From Acidobacteriota bacterium (GTDB lineage Bacteria; Acidobacteriota; Terriglobia; Terriglobales; Acidobacteriaceae), in contig JAJZBZ010000003.1 in assembly GCA_021846275.1 (NCBI GenBank), positions 124,001 to 188,000 on the forward strand: a stretch of DNA of 64,000 nucleotides. Direction: 5' to 3'. The notes under the pieces are model-generated. The model was given only the letters and a program-made list of their open reading frames with translations. It did no database searches and was not told the origin of the DNA. Below, piece after piece: positions 26,178 through 35,127 of this stretch. Position numbers and translations under genes: made by a program. Within the stretch, counting starts at the first letter, position 1. The number at the start of each line of letters is the position of its first letter.

Positions 26178-26666
26178 GTGCAGGCGGACCGATAAGCCGA
26201 ATTCTGTCGTGTGCGATCATTCCTCTTGGCGCCGCATTGCTGCGAACGCTCATCAGCGACCTACCCGGAGGTTTCGGCACGAGCTTGAGCCGCCTGTCGC
26301 GCACCGGACCGGTACGCCGCGCCGCCCGGCTCTACGGGCACCTGGCGCGTCCCTCCCTATTTGGTCTTGCTCCGTGTGGGGTTTACCCTGCCTCCGGCTT
26401 CACAGTCGGAGCGGTGCGCTCTTACCGCACCATTTCACCCTTACCGAAACGCGGCGGGAATCCCTTCCCATCCGGCCAGCGGCGCGTCCAACGGACGCAT
26501 CCGCCCGCCTCGGCGGTATCTTTTCTGTGGCACTTGCCGTCTACGCGCCTTCCAGCGCGCATCCCGGACGTTATCCGGCACACTGTCCTGTGGAGTTCGG
26601 ACTTTCCTCTGCCGACCACGCGGCAAGCCGCGCAGCCGACAGCGACCGCATAGTCCGCCTGCACCT
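26178..26666 (-). ncRNA. rnpB: RNase P RNA, bacterial class A
   Basis: Catalytic RNA that trims tRNA 5' ends. Minus-strand hallmarks are GAGGAAAGTCC (revcomp of 26599-26609), GGTAAGGGTGAAA, GGTAAGAGCGCACC, GGAGCAAGACCAAATAGGG and ACAGAATTCGGCTTAT (revcomp of 26192-26207). The ends form a 12-bp P1 helix: GTGCAGGCGGAC (26664-26653) with GTCCGCCTGCAC (26189-26178). The exact ends are estimated from P1. At about 490 nt it is longer than many class A RNAs (350-410 nt), pointing to extended GC-rich peripheral helices. No protein gene overlaps it. Confidence 0.95.
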
Positions 26667-26669
26667 TTG

Positions 26670-26675
26670 ATTGTA
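26670..26675 (-). promoter_or_regulatory. -10 element of rnpB
   Basis: TACAAT on the minus strand, 4-6 bases before the predicted RNA 5' end. The -35 region at the right distance (about 26693-26698) is poor. Confidence 0.5.
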
Positions 26676-26771
26676 CACGCGATGTGAAAGGATGAGAGCA
26701 GCCGCGCGCCGTCGATTGTCTCTCGCATTCCAGCCGCGAAACAGAACCCGATAGCCCCAAAACGAAACCCA

Positions 26772-28280
26772 ATGCCGCAATCCTCCGCCAGCTTCGCCAT
26801 CGAAAACTTCGGCTGCCGCGCCGCGCGCGCCGATGGCGAAGCCGCCGCCGCCGATCTCCGCGCGCGCGGCCTGCGCGAAGAGCCGCTCGACCAGGCCTCG
26901 GTCGTCGTCGTGAACACCTGCACCGTCACCGCGGAGGCCGACCGCGATGCCCGCGCCTTTGTCCGCCGCATCCGCCGCCGCAATCCCGACGCGCGCATCG
27001 TCGTCACCGGCTGCTATGCCCAGCGCGCGCCGGAAGAAGTGGCCGCGCTCGCGGGCGTCTCCGCCGTCGTCGGCAACAGCCACAAATCGCTGGTCGGCGA
27101 GGTCGCCGCGCGGCTCGCCAGGGACCATGCGGCGCGCAATTCAGAACTCAATCCGGAACTCCATTCAGAACCGAATCCGAAACTCAATCCCGACCCCGGA
27201 TTCCTGCCCGCCGCGCGCCTGCTCGGCTCGGCCGCACGCATCGATGGCTCGGTCGCCATCTGGGCCGACGACAGCTTCGCCCACACCGGCATCGATTCCG
27301 CAGCAACGCCGACGCTCGCTCACTGGTCGCCGGCCAGCGCGCAGACGCGCCCCAGCCTGAAGATTCAGGAGGGCTGCAACAACCGCTGTTCCTTCTGCGT
27401 CATCCCGTTCACGCGCGGCTCCTCGCGCAGCATGACCGCAGAGCGCGTCCTCGCCGAGGTTCGCGCCTTCGTCGCCGCCGGTGGTCAGGAACTCGTGCTC
27501 TCCGGCATCAACCTCGGCCGCTGGGGTCGCGATCTCCGCAGCGCAGATGCGTCCTCCGAGCGCACCGCCAGCCTCCACTGCCTGATCGCGCGCATCCTCG
27601 CCGAAACCAATCTCCCACGCCTGCGCCTCAGCTCCATTGAGCCAATGGACTGGACGCCGGAGTTGATCGCTGCCCTGGCCGAAAGCGCAGCAGGCGACCA
27701 TCGCCTCGCACCCCACGCACACCTGCCGCTCCAGTCCGGCTCGGATGCCGTGCTGCGCCGCATGCACCGCCGCTACCGTCCGTGGCATTACGCGGCAAAA
27801 GTCGAAGCCATCGCCGCCGCCTGCGGAGACGCGCTCGCCCTCGGTGCCGACGTGATGGTCGGCTTTCCCGGCGAAACCGACGCCGAATTCGACGAAACCC
27901 TGCGCCTCGTCGAATCGCTGTCGTTCACCTATCTTCATCTCTTCCCGTTTTCTCCGCGTCCTGGCACGTCCGGCTTCGCGCTCCACGCGGCTCATCCCGT
28001 TCCAGCCGCTGTCATTCGCGCGCGCATGGATCGCCTGCGCCAGCTTGCCGAAGAGAAATCAGCCACGTTTCGCGAGCGGATGCTCCGCCGCCGGCTGCGC
28101 GCGCTCACGCTCCACCCCCCCGCAGCTACGCGCGCCCGCAGCCGCACACTCGCGCTCACCGAAAACTTCCTCGAATACGAACTGGACGCCGCGCTCGACT
28201 CCAATCTCCCGGTCCTGCTTCGTCCCGTCTCCGCCACCACTGCCGCATTGGTAAAATCGCAGGGAAACCCTGCCCGATGA
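26772..28280 (+). CDS. mtaB: tRNA threonylcarbamoyladenosine methylthiotransferase
   Basis: Radical-SAM enzyme that adds a methylthio group to t6A37 of tRNA. 502 residues. The N-terminal UPF0004 domain has three iron-sulfur cysteines in FGCR, VNTCTV and TGCYAQ; the radical-SAM cluster is CNNRCSFC (C202, C206, C209), followed by ELVLSGINLG, LRLSSIEP and HLPLQSGSDAVLRRMHRRY. The MtaB/YqeV subgroup is chosen over MiaB from GCNNRCSFCVIPFTRG and lack of a clear TRAM domain. A low-complexity stretch (Asn/Pro/Glu/Leu, about 122-141) separates the first two domains. Its stop overlaps the murJ start. Confidence 0.9.
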   Translation: MPQSSASFAIENFGCRAARADGEAAAADLRARGLREEPLDQASVVVVNTCTVTAEADRDARAFVRRIRRRNPDARIVVTGCYAQRAPEEVAALAGVSAVVGNSHKSLVGEVAARLARDHAARNSELNPELHSEPNPKLNPDPGFLPAARLLGSAARIDGSVAIWADDSFAHTGIDSAATPTLAHWSPASAQTRPSLKIQEGCNNRCSFCVIPFTRGSSRSMTAERVLAEVRAFVAAGGQELVLSGINLGRWGRDLRSADASSERTASLHCLIARILAETNLPRLRLSSIEPMDWTPELIAALAESAAGDHRLAPHAHLPLQSGSDAVLRRMHRRYRPWHYAAKVEAIAAACGDALALGADVMVGFPGETDAEFDETLRLVESLSFTYLHLFPFSPRPGTSGFALHAAHPVPAAVIRARMDRLRQLAEEKSATFRERMLRRRLRALTLHPPAATRARSRTLALTENFLEYELDAALDSNLPVLLRPVSATTAALVKSQGNPAR

Positions 28281-29956
28281 CCGCACACGGCCACCAATCC
28301 GAGCTTTTTCCTGATCGTGACCCCGCTTCGCCATCGGGCCAGCCCGCCGCCGCGCCGCTGCCGCGCTGGCGTCGCGCCCTGCAACTGCTGCGACCCTCGC
28401 ATCGCCACACCGCTTTTTCCGCGACCGTCATCCTCATGGCCGCCGCCATTCTCTCGCGGCTCATCGGCCTCGTCCGCGTCAAGTACATCGCGCTCGTCTT
28501 TGGCCGTGGCATGCAGGCCGACGCCTTCATCGCAGCCTTTCAACTGCCCGACATGATCGCCTACTTCCTCGTCGGCGGCGCGGCGTCGATCACCTTCGTC
28601 ACCATCCTCACGCAGTACCGCGACGCCAACCGCGAAGCCGACGGCATGCGCTCGCTCAACGTCATCCTCACCACGATGGCTCTTGTCCTCGGCGCGGCCA
28701 TCCTGCTGGCGGAGTGGACCGCGCCAGCCTGCATCCACTGGCTCTTTCCCGGCTTCGACGCGGAAAAATCCGCGCTCTGCGTCCGCCTCACGCGCATCGT
28801 TCTTCCGGCGCAGCTCTGCTTCTTCGCCGGAGGTGTCTACGCCGCCGTCCTTCTGGTTCGCCGCCAGTTCGCCATACAGGCCGTCGCGCCGCTGCTTTAC
28901 AGCCTGGGCACCATCGTCGGCGGCCTGCTGCTGGCTTCGCGCTTCGGGGTCCAGTCGCTTGCCTGGGGAACGCTCGTCGGAGCCATCCTCGGACCCTTTC
29001 TGCTGAACGCCGCCGCAGCCTGGCGACACGGCGCGCGCTTCCGGCCCATTCTCGACCTGCATGACGAAGGCTTCCGCGAGTGGGTCCGGCTCTCCGTCCC
29101 GCTCATGGTCGGCGTCTCGCTGGTTACGGCCGACAACTGGATCATCAGCCACTACGCCTCTCACAGCGCCGGAGCCGTCTCGCTGATGAGCTATGCCAAA
29201 CAGCTTTTCACCGCGCCGATGGCGGTCATTGCCCAGGCCGCCGGTGCCGCGTCCATGCCCTTCTTCGCGCGGCTCTGGTCCACGGGCAAGCGCTTCGAGT
29301 TCGCCGTCGAAGTCGCCGACTCGGTCTCGCGCGTCGCCGCTCTCGGTCTGCTCGCAGCCTCGGCCATGATCGCGCTCGCGCCCGCGCTCGTCGAACTCAT
29401 CCTCGTCGGCGGCCGTCTCCACACCGACGCGGCAGCAGACGCCGCTCGCTACTTCGCCGTCTTCTCGATCTCGCTGTTTCTCTGGTCGGCTCAGGCCATC
29501 TACGCGCGCGCCTTTTACGCCGCAGGGAACACGCTCGCGCCCATGGTCGCCGGAACCATCGTCACGCTCGCCTCGCTGCCCGTCTACGCCACGCTCTTCC
29601 GGCTCTGGGGGGCGATGGGACTCGCCGTCGCCTCCGACCTCGGCATCGCCGTACAGACGCTCGCGCTCGCCATCCTGCTCCATCGCCGACGCATGGTTTC
29701 GCTCGCCAGCCTGGACCACCGCGAACTGCTCCGCTGCGCAACCGCGGGAGTGGTTTCAGGTTTTGCCGCCTGGGTCGCCGCGCGCGCCATTCTCATCGCC
29801 GCAGTCCACCTTGGCCTCCACGCCGCACGACTGCTGGACGCAGCAACGATCCTCCTCGGCGGAATCCTCTGGCTCGTAGTCGCCTCCGCCACGCTCACGC
29901 GCCTCGGCTCCGCACTGCCCACCATCGCCCGCCGCCGCCTCGGCCTTGCGGCCTGA
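28277..29956 (+). CDS. murJ: lipid II flippase MurJ
   Basis: Inner-membrane MATE-like (MviN) protein that moves lipid II across the membrane for peptidoglycan synthesis. 559 residues with about 14 hydrophobic segments; family blocks include SRLIGLVRVKYIALVFG, MQADAFIAAFQLPDM, LLVGGAASITF-type start, MSYAKQLFTAPMAVIAQA and AIYARAFYAAGNTLAPM. The ATG at 28277 overlaps the mtaB stop (ATGA), indicating coupled translation, although the frame is open far upstream. Confidence 0.92.
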   Translation: MTAHGHQSELFPDRDPASPSGQPAAAPLPRWRRALQLLRPSHRHTAFSATVILMAAAILSRLIGLVRVKYIALVFGRGMQADAFIAAFQLPDMIAYFLVGGAASITFVTILTQYRDANREADGMRSLNVILTTMALVLGAAILLAEWTAPACIHWLFPGFDAEKSALCVRLTRIVLPAQLCFFAGGVYAAVLLVRRQFAIQAVAPLLYSLGTIVGGLLLASRFGVQSLAWGTLVGAILGPFLLNAAAAWRHGARFRPILDLHDEGFREWVRLSVPLMVGVSLVTADNWIISHYASHSAGAVSLMSYAKQLFTAPMAVIAQAAGAASMPFFARLWSTGKRFEFAVEVADSVSRVAALGLLAASAMIALAPALVELILVGGRLHTDAAADAARYFAVFSISLFLWSAQAIYARAFYAAGNTLAPMVAGTIVTLASLPVYATLFRLWGAMGLAVASDLGIAVQTLALAILLHRRRMVSLASLDHRELLRCATAGVVSGFAAWVAARAILIAAVHLGLHAARLLDAATILLGGILWLVVASATLTRLGSALPTIARRRLGLAA

Positions 29957-29995
29957 GCCAATGCGGCTCTGCTCAATGGCCGGGACAAACCCTTT

Positions 29996-30607
29996 TCAGG
30001 GAGCAATTCCGACAAGAACCAGCGGAACTGCTGGAACGCCGCGTCCTTCCCGGATGAGGTTATACAGCTCGCCCTCGTAATAGGCGACGCCGGACGACAT
30101 GTTTTCCTGAAGCTCTTTCATGGGCAGAATTTCAATGCCCACATCGATCACGTCGCCGACAAAGAAGGCCATGTGTTTGACGAAAAGATCGTAGGCGACA
30201 AAGGAGTATTTGCCGAACTGGACCTCGACGGCCACGCGCTCTTTCACAAAGTCCGTCTGGTTGTACGAGTAGATGGGCCGCAGCCCCGCAGCTTCAATCG
30301 CGCTCTTCTGCTGTTCAGCGGAAAGGTGCATCGTACGGCGGATCAGTTGCGCGTCCGAGGTCACCCAATATGCCGTGCGCTGTTCGTTCCATCTGTGCTC
30401 GCGAAAACGCTGGCTGAAGCTGCTGTTCATCGCGATGGGAGAAAAAAGCTGCTTGCCTTTCGTGCGAATCTCCTTTGAGATTTTCGTTCGACAGGATGCC
30501 GCGTCAATGTCGGCAATGACCTGTTGAATCTGCGTCCAGAGCGCAGGCTTGTGAACAAGCAGATACTCAAGTCCGTTCAGATGGGAGTACTTCTCGACAA
30601 TCCTCAC
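29996..30607 (-). CDS. type II restriction endonuclease, BstYI/BglII family
   Basis: 203 residues, the same length as BstYI, with near-identical blocks known to me from that enzyme: SHLNGLEYLLVH, SYNQTDFVKERVAVEVQFGK, YSFVAYDLFVKHMAFFVGD, YYEGELYNLIREGRGVPA. Expected to cut double-stranded DNA at a GATC-centred site, most likely R^GATCY. The core is the D ... EVQ active-site variant of this family (V-E-V-Q). Start is GTG at 30607, overlapping the methyltransferase stop as GTGA, so expression is coupled and follows the methylase. The pair sits between murJ and a hypothetical gene; its GC is lower than theirs. Confidence 0.93.
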   Translation of the reverse strand: MRIVEKYSHLNGLEYLLVHKPALWTQIQQVIADIDAASCRTKISKEIRTKGKQLFSPIAMNSSFSQRFREHRWNEQRTAYWVTSDAQLIRRTMHLSAEQQKSAIEAAGLRPIYSYNQTDFVKERVAVEVQFGKYSFVAYDLFVKHMAFFVGDVIDVGIEILPMKELQENMSSGVAYYEGELYNLIREGRGVPAVPLVLVGIAP

Positions 30608-31470
30608 GCGTGTCCGCCCTTGGGCAGCGAGGGGTCATACACGGGCTTGTGCATCGGTCGCGTCCGCAGCGAGCCATCCCGCAGAGCCGCGACGCGTTCC
30701 TGAGCCGTCTGAACGTACTCCGGGACAATGTCGCAGCCATAACCGACGCGATCATGCATCAGGGCCGCAACAATGCTTGATCCAACGCCCATGTATGGAT
30801 CGAGCACGGCATCACCGCGATTTGTGAGGGCAAGCACCAGTCGCTCGACAAGCTCCACAGGAAACTGGCAGGGATGCACGGTTTTTTCGACGTGATTGTT
30901 TTTGACGTTGGGGAATATCCATACATCACCGGGATTTTTGCCCAGCGGATTACCCGAAAGCTGCCCGATCTTCGGCCCTTTGAAGTATTTTTTGCCGGGA
31001 TACTTCGCGGGAACGCGGATGGGATCAAGATGAAAGACGTAGTCCTCAGATTTGGTAAACCAGAGAATGGTTTCGTAGCGTCCGGACAGTCTTTTGGAGC
31101 AGTGAAGACCATGCTCAAAATGCCAGACGATGCGATTGCGAAGGCGCAGCCCATGCTCGCGGAAAAGCGGATAGAGGACCAGGTCGAGCGGAAAAATCTC
31201 GCCATCCTGCACATGGTTGCCCACCTGCCAGCAGAGCGAACCGGAGGGACGAAGCAACCGGACACACTCGGAGATGACCTGCGCCTGCTGCGCGACATAG
31301 CTCTCCAGCGGCTTTCGGCTTTCGTAGGATTTGCCGATGTTATACGGCGGAGACGTGACGATCAGCTGCATGGACCCTGTGGCCAGCGGACGCATGAAGT
31401 CGAGATTGTCCTGACACCGCATGTGAGCCTGCGACTCACGATGAAACTGAAACAGGGCGGCGGTTGTCAT
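30604..31470 (-). CDS. site-specific DNA methyltransferase, partner of BstYI-like nuclease
   Basis: Protects host sites from the adjacent nuclease. 288 residues from ATG 31470. Catalytic motif IV (IVTSPPYNIGKSY) comes first, a target-recognition region follows, and SAM motif I (VLDPYMGVGSSIVAAL) is near the C-terminus: the beta-class order. SPPY and the partner enzyme suggest N4-cytosine methylation within RGATCY, as in the BglII group; this is inference. ATG at 31485 is an alternative start and the ribosome-binding site is weak for both. No controller (C) protein gene is visible. Confidence 0.9.
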   Translation of the reverse strand: MTTAALFQFHRESQAHMRCQDNLDFMRPLATGSMQLIVTSPPYNIGKSYESRKPLESYVAQQAQVISECVRLLRPSGSLCWQVGNHVQDGEIFPLDLVLYPLFREHGLRLRNRIVWHFEHGLHCSKRLSGRYETILWFTKSEDYVFHLDPIRVPAKYPGKKYFKGPKIGQLSGNPLGKNPGDVWIFPNVKNNHVEKTVHPCQFPVELVERLVLALTNRGDAVLDPYMGVGSSIVAALMHDRVGYGCDIVPEYVQTAQERVAALRDGSLRTRPMHKPVYDPSLPKGGHA

Positions 31471-31544
31471 GGCCGTATTGTACATAGAATCGCAAACCGT
31501 CGGAGAGCCGTTACGCGCACGCTGGCAACAGCGACCGGCATCCA

Positions 31545-32471
31545 CTACATATTCGCCTGGCCGGAGCGCATGGCTTCGTTGAAGCTGGGTTTGGTGATGG
31601 CCAGTGCGCGGTTGAGCCTTTCGCGGAACTCGTCGGCGCGGGCCATCAGCGCTGGCGTGGCGCTGGCGTACTCGCCTTCAAGCGCGAGCAGGCCCTCGGC
31701 GGCTTCATGAGCGGCCATGCGCAACATATCCGCCTCCGTCGTGTTCAGGTACTGGGCATCGCGCGGGTCGGCGATCCAGACGGGCTGATTCCCGCCGAGC
31801 ACGCCGGAGAGCCAGAAGCATTTCAGCAGCAGATACTGGAGGCGCGCCGCGTCGTCGGTGTCCGTGAAGAAGAACCTGCGCTCCCAGCGGCTGTAGTAGC
31901 GCGTCGTGATCGGCACCGGCTGACGGTTGCCGCTCCTCACCAGTTCCAGTTGTCCCTGGTCCAGCGTCTTGCGCACGGCGTTGTAAAGAAACGCTTCGGC
32001 GTAGGGCTGCTCCGGCGCTGGCACGATGTCGGCAAAGGTGACCGTCATGGCCGCCGCCACGCGGGCGTGGAGCGGCGATCCGGTTCCATCTTCGAGATGA
32101 ATTTCGCCGTGAACGATGTAGCTGTCCGCGCCCGACGTGGAGCGATGAAACGGCCAGCGAAAGCCGCGAAACGAGATCGGCAGCCCTTCCAGCGTGACCC
32201 CCGCGTTCGGCACCGGATTGCGCAGCCGCATGGCCTCCTCGGCCAGGTGCGCCGTCATGGCGGGCAACAGCTCCGGCTTGTCGAAATCAAACTGTTCGCT
32301 CAACTCCAGCCGGAGGGTGCGACCGGAGCCATCACCACTGCGGGCCAGTTCAAAGATCGTCGTGGGATGGCCGTTGAAGTCCGTTCCCTGCGTGGTGGTG
32401 ACGAGCGTGAGGCCGACGCGCTGCGCGGCCTGAGCCATGGATTCGGTGAGCGAGGTCTTCAGAGTGGTCAT
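31545..32471 (-). CDS. hypothetical cytoplasmic protein
   Basis: 308 residues, no signal peptide or membrane segment, no family recognised. Mixed alpha/beta character with segments such as AVRKTLDQGQLELVRSGNRQPVPI and RYYSRWERRFFFTDTDD. GGAAG precedes the ATG at 32471 by about 8 bases. High GC like the core chromosome, so it marks the boundary of the restriction-modification insert. Confidence 0.65.
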   Translation of the reverse strand: MTTLKTSLTESMAQAAQRVGLTLVTTTQGTDFNGHPTTIFELARSGDGSGRTLRLELSEQFDFDKPELLPAMTAHLAEEAMRLRNPVPNAGVTLEGLPISFRGFRWPFHRSTSGADSYIVHGEIHLEDGTGSPLHARVAAAMTVTFADIVPAPEQPYAEAFLYNAVRKTLDQGQLELVRSGNRQPVPITTRYYSRWERRFFFTDTDDAARLQYLLLKCFWLSGVLGGNQPVWIADPRDAQYLNTTEADMLRMAAHEAAEGLLALEGEYASATPALMARADEFRERLNRALAITKPSFNEAMRSGQANM

Positions 32472-32664
32472 TCAGGGTCTTCCGTGCAGCGCAGCGGCGC
32501 TGATCCTGTTTCCATTTTATGGCCAGTTCATGGCATTGCACGCCGCCGCCGCGCCACTGCGTGGGCAGGCGAGCGATTTGCGCGCCACGACCGATGGCTG
32601 CCGCTCCACCTGCTCGCGGCAGGGGTCTGGCTGCGGTCGAAAAGCAGCAGCGGTGCAAGCCGAA

Positions 32665-33711
32665 TCAGTGCGTGAGCTGGGCCTCGGCCCGACCCGCATC
32701 GTTGCGTCCGGCCTCGTTCCGCGAGGCCGGATCGTCGCAGCGACCGAAGATCATCTTCCCGCTCGCGGTCTGCAGCACGCTGGTGACGGTGATCTCGACC
32801 GAGCGGCCAATGGCTCGGCGCGCGTGATCGACAACCACCATGGTGCCGTCATCCAGATAGCCGACTCCCTGATCGTATTCCTTGCCTTCCTTCAGGATGT
32901 GTATCTGCATCTTTTCGCCGGGCAGGAAGACCGGGCGCAGGGCGTTGGCAAGATCATTCACATTGAGCACGCGAACATGCTGAAGCTGCGCGAGTTTGTT
33001 CAGGTTGAAGTCGTTGGTGACGATATGGGCGTTCCACTTGCGAGCAAGTTCCAGCAGCTTGAGATCAACCTCGCGAATGGTGGGAAAATCGTCGGAAGTG
33101 ATCTGGAGATCAAGGCCAGGGATCGACTGCATCTGCTGAAGAATGTCCAGGCCGCGGCGACCGCGCTGCCGACGCGAGGCGTCAGTGGAGTCAGCGACGG
33201 ATTGCAGCTCGTGGAGAACGAACTCGGGCACGATGAGCGGGCCGGTGAGGAAGCCGGTTCCGACCACGTCGGCGATGCGGCCGTCGATGATGACCGAGGT
33301 GTCGAGAATGCAGGCGGCCGCCTCCTGGGGTTTTTCGCCGGTGAAGAGGTGAGCGAGCGCGGCCGGGTTCAGCAGTTCGCCTTTGCTTGCGCCCACGAGC
33401 AACCCGAGATAGGCGAAGAGCAGCAGGACGAAGATCTGGAGCGCCGACGAGGTCGGCGCGTCGGCGAGCGCGGAGTGAAGCACAAAGGCCGAGAGCGCGG
33501 CGGCAACCAGGCCGAGCAAGGCTCCAGCGACGGCTCCGAGCAGACGGCGGAGCGGGAGCGAGCGCAGTCGATGCTCAGTCCAGAGAACGAGAGCGGCGGC
33601 GATGGCTCCAAGCAAGGCGACGGGTAGCGCGGGAACTGCGAAGGGCTGGAGGGAGTAACAGACAGTGGCGACAAGCAAAACGAAGAGAATGCGTAACAGA
33701 ATGCGATTCAT
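32665..33711 (-). CDS. membrane PIN-TRAM domain protein (YacL-like)
   Basis: 348 residues. Four N-terminal membrane segments (about 5-115) are followed by a PIN nuclease-fold domain (about 135-255) with acidic residues in ILDTSVIIDGRIADV, ELQSVADSTD and HIVTNDFNLNKLA, then a TRAM RNA-binding domain (about 265-330, GEKMQIHILKEGKEYDQGVGYL). This is the YacL architecture found in many bacteria; RNA cleavage at the membrane is inferred. The ATG at 33711 starts directly at the first membrane helix. Confidence 0.85.
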   Translation of the reverse strand: MNRILLRILFVLLVATVCYSLQPFAVPALPVALLGAIAAALVLWTEHRLRSLPLRRLLGAVAGALLGLVAAALSAFVLHSALADAPTSSALQIFVLLLFAYLGLLVGASKGELLNPAALAHLFTGEKPQEAAACILDTSVIIDGRIADVVGTGFLTGPLIVPEFVLHELQSVADSTDASRRQRGRRGLDILQQMQSIPGLDLQITSDDFPTIREVDLKLLELARKWNAHIVTNDFNLNKLAQLQHVRVLNVNDLANALRPVFLPGEKMQIHILKEGKEYDQGVGYLDDGTMVVVDHARRAIGRSVEITVTSVLQTASGKMIFGRCDDPASRNEAGRNDAGRAEAQLTH

Positions 33712-33939
33712 GGGTACCGCTGCTCCGGCGGAGACTGAGAAACTGCGCACCGCCAATCCAATGCCGGAGTATGCACACTTGCGGATACGGTCGTCAAGGC
33801 GAAATGGAAGAAAAAACAGGAATTGTGCGCCGACTGGAACGGGATGCGAGGGGACTCCGCGCGGGCGAAGCAGAATTTTTTCGCGCGTCCGCATCCGCAG
33901 CGGGTCAGAAACGCGGTATGAGAAGACAGAGGGCACAGA

Positions 33940-34611
33940 ATGAAGACGCCGCTGGGGTTGCCAGGCGTGGCGACCAACGAAGAGCGGATTTGGCGGCGAA
34001 CTGAGCCTGTCCAGCCAGAGATGGCGGCAGGGATGATCGAGGAGTCGCGGACGGGTGAGGCGTATCGGGTTGAGACAATCGCCGATCCGACCCCGGGCGA
34101 GTGGCGGCTGGAGGTCTGGGTCAGGCGGTATACGTCGATGGTCTATTCGCTGGCGCTGCGTATGACCGGCGACGCGGGATGGGCCGAGGAGTTGACACAG
34201 GATGTTTTTCTGGAGCTGGATCGGAACCGCGCGCGGATGCAGGGCGAAGAGCATATCCGACGCTGGCTGCGGCAGGTTGTGATGCACCGGGCGGTGGACG
34301 CGATGCGGCGGCGGAACAGTCGCGAGCCGGGATGGCGCGAGGGCCGCTGGATGGGCCTGGAAGATTGGCGGGAAGCGGCGCCTGAGTACGCGGGGCAGAG
34401 TGCGCGGCAGGGTGCGAGAGTGGAGCGGTGGCTGATGAAGCTGCCGGAGCGGCAGCGAGAGGCCGTGCTGCTGCGGTATCAGGAGGCGATGACGCCCGAG
34501 GAGATGGCAGCGGCGCTGCGCGCGCCGGTGGCAACGGTCAAAAGCCATTTGCAGCGCGGGTTGAGGGCGCTGCGCGGGTTGGCGGAAAAGGAGATGAGCG
34601 ATGCGCAGTGA
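33940..34611 (+). CDS. ECF-type RNA polymerase sigma factor
   Basis: 223 residues. Sigma-70 region 2 is WVRRYTSMVYSLALRMTGD with AEELTQDVFLEL (about 60-100); region 4 is LPERQREAVLLRYQEAMTPEEMAAAL followed by PVATVKSHLQRGLRALR (about 165-215). An N-terminal extension of about 50 residues has no clear domain, and an ATG at 34021 could be the real start. It heads a four-gene run with overlapping or close starts; the second gene is probably its membrane partner. Confidence 0.88.
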   Translation: MKTPLGLPGVATNEERIWRRTEPVQPEMAAGMIEESRTGEAYRVETIADPTPGEWRLEVWVRRYTSMVYSLALRMTGDAGWAEELTQDVFLELDRNRARMQGEEHIRRWLRQVVMHRAVDAMRRRNSREPGWREGRWMGLEDWREAAPEYAGQSARQGARVERWLMKLPERQREAVLLRYQEAMTPEEMAAALRAPVATVKSHLQRGLRALRGLAEKEMSDAQ

Positions 34612-35101
34612 CGAAAGCGAGCGCGGTGGAAATGAACCCGGTGGGCGACAACGGACGAATGAAGCGCAGCCGATGGAGCGGCTCGAAATGGAGCGACTGG
34701 AGGCGGCGCTGCGCAATGGCTTGCAGCGGCGCGCGGCTCCGGAGGGACTGGAAGAGCGGATTCTGGCGCGGGCAATGGCCGGACGCGGCAGCGGTGCGAC
34801 GACGCGAGCAAGGGCGCTGCGACCATCCGGTCGAATGGCGGGCTTGCTGCGGTTTCCCATTGGCGCGCGGGCTTTGACCGGACGCGGATGGGCAATCCAG
34901 CGGATTGCTGCCAGCGTGGCGCTGGGCGCGGTGGTGGCCGGAGCGGCCGCGTATTACCAGACCGAGCAGCGGCGCAGGAGCGAAGCGGCGCAGGCCGAGC
35001 AGACGCGGGCGCTGGTGGCGCGCGATCAGGTGATGGAGGCGCTGCGGATTACCAGCCGCACGCTGAACCGTGTGCAGGATCGCTTGAACGACGAGCAGTG
35101 A
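34601..35101 (+). CDS. putative anti-sigma factor, single-pass membrane protein
   Basis: 166 residues. The soluble N-terminal half (MERLEMERLEAALRNGLQRRA) is followed by one membrane segment (about 100-118, IAASVALGAVVAGAAAYY) and a charged outer part predicted helical (RRRSEAAQAEQTRALVARDQ). Its ATG overlaps the sigma gene by 11 bases. No zinc HxxxCxxC motif is seen, so the anti-sigma role rests on topology and position only. Confidence 0.6.
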   Translation: MRSDESERGGNEPGGRQRTNEAQPMERLEMERLEAALRNGLQRRAAPEGLEERILARAMAGRGSGATTRARALRPSGRMAGLLRFPIGARALTGRGWAIQRIAASVALGAVVAGAAAYYQTEQRRRSEAAQAEQTRALVARDQVMEALRITSRTLNRVQDRLNDEQ

Positions 35102-35127
35102 AGGCAGTGCAGCCGAAGGCGGAACGA

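Noticed and set aside
26154-26771. Several short open frames between dut and mtaB
   Set aside because: They lie within rnpB, whose conserved RNA blocks and P1 helix are clear.
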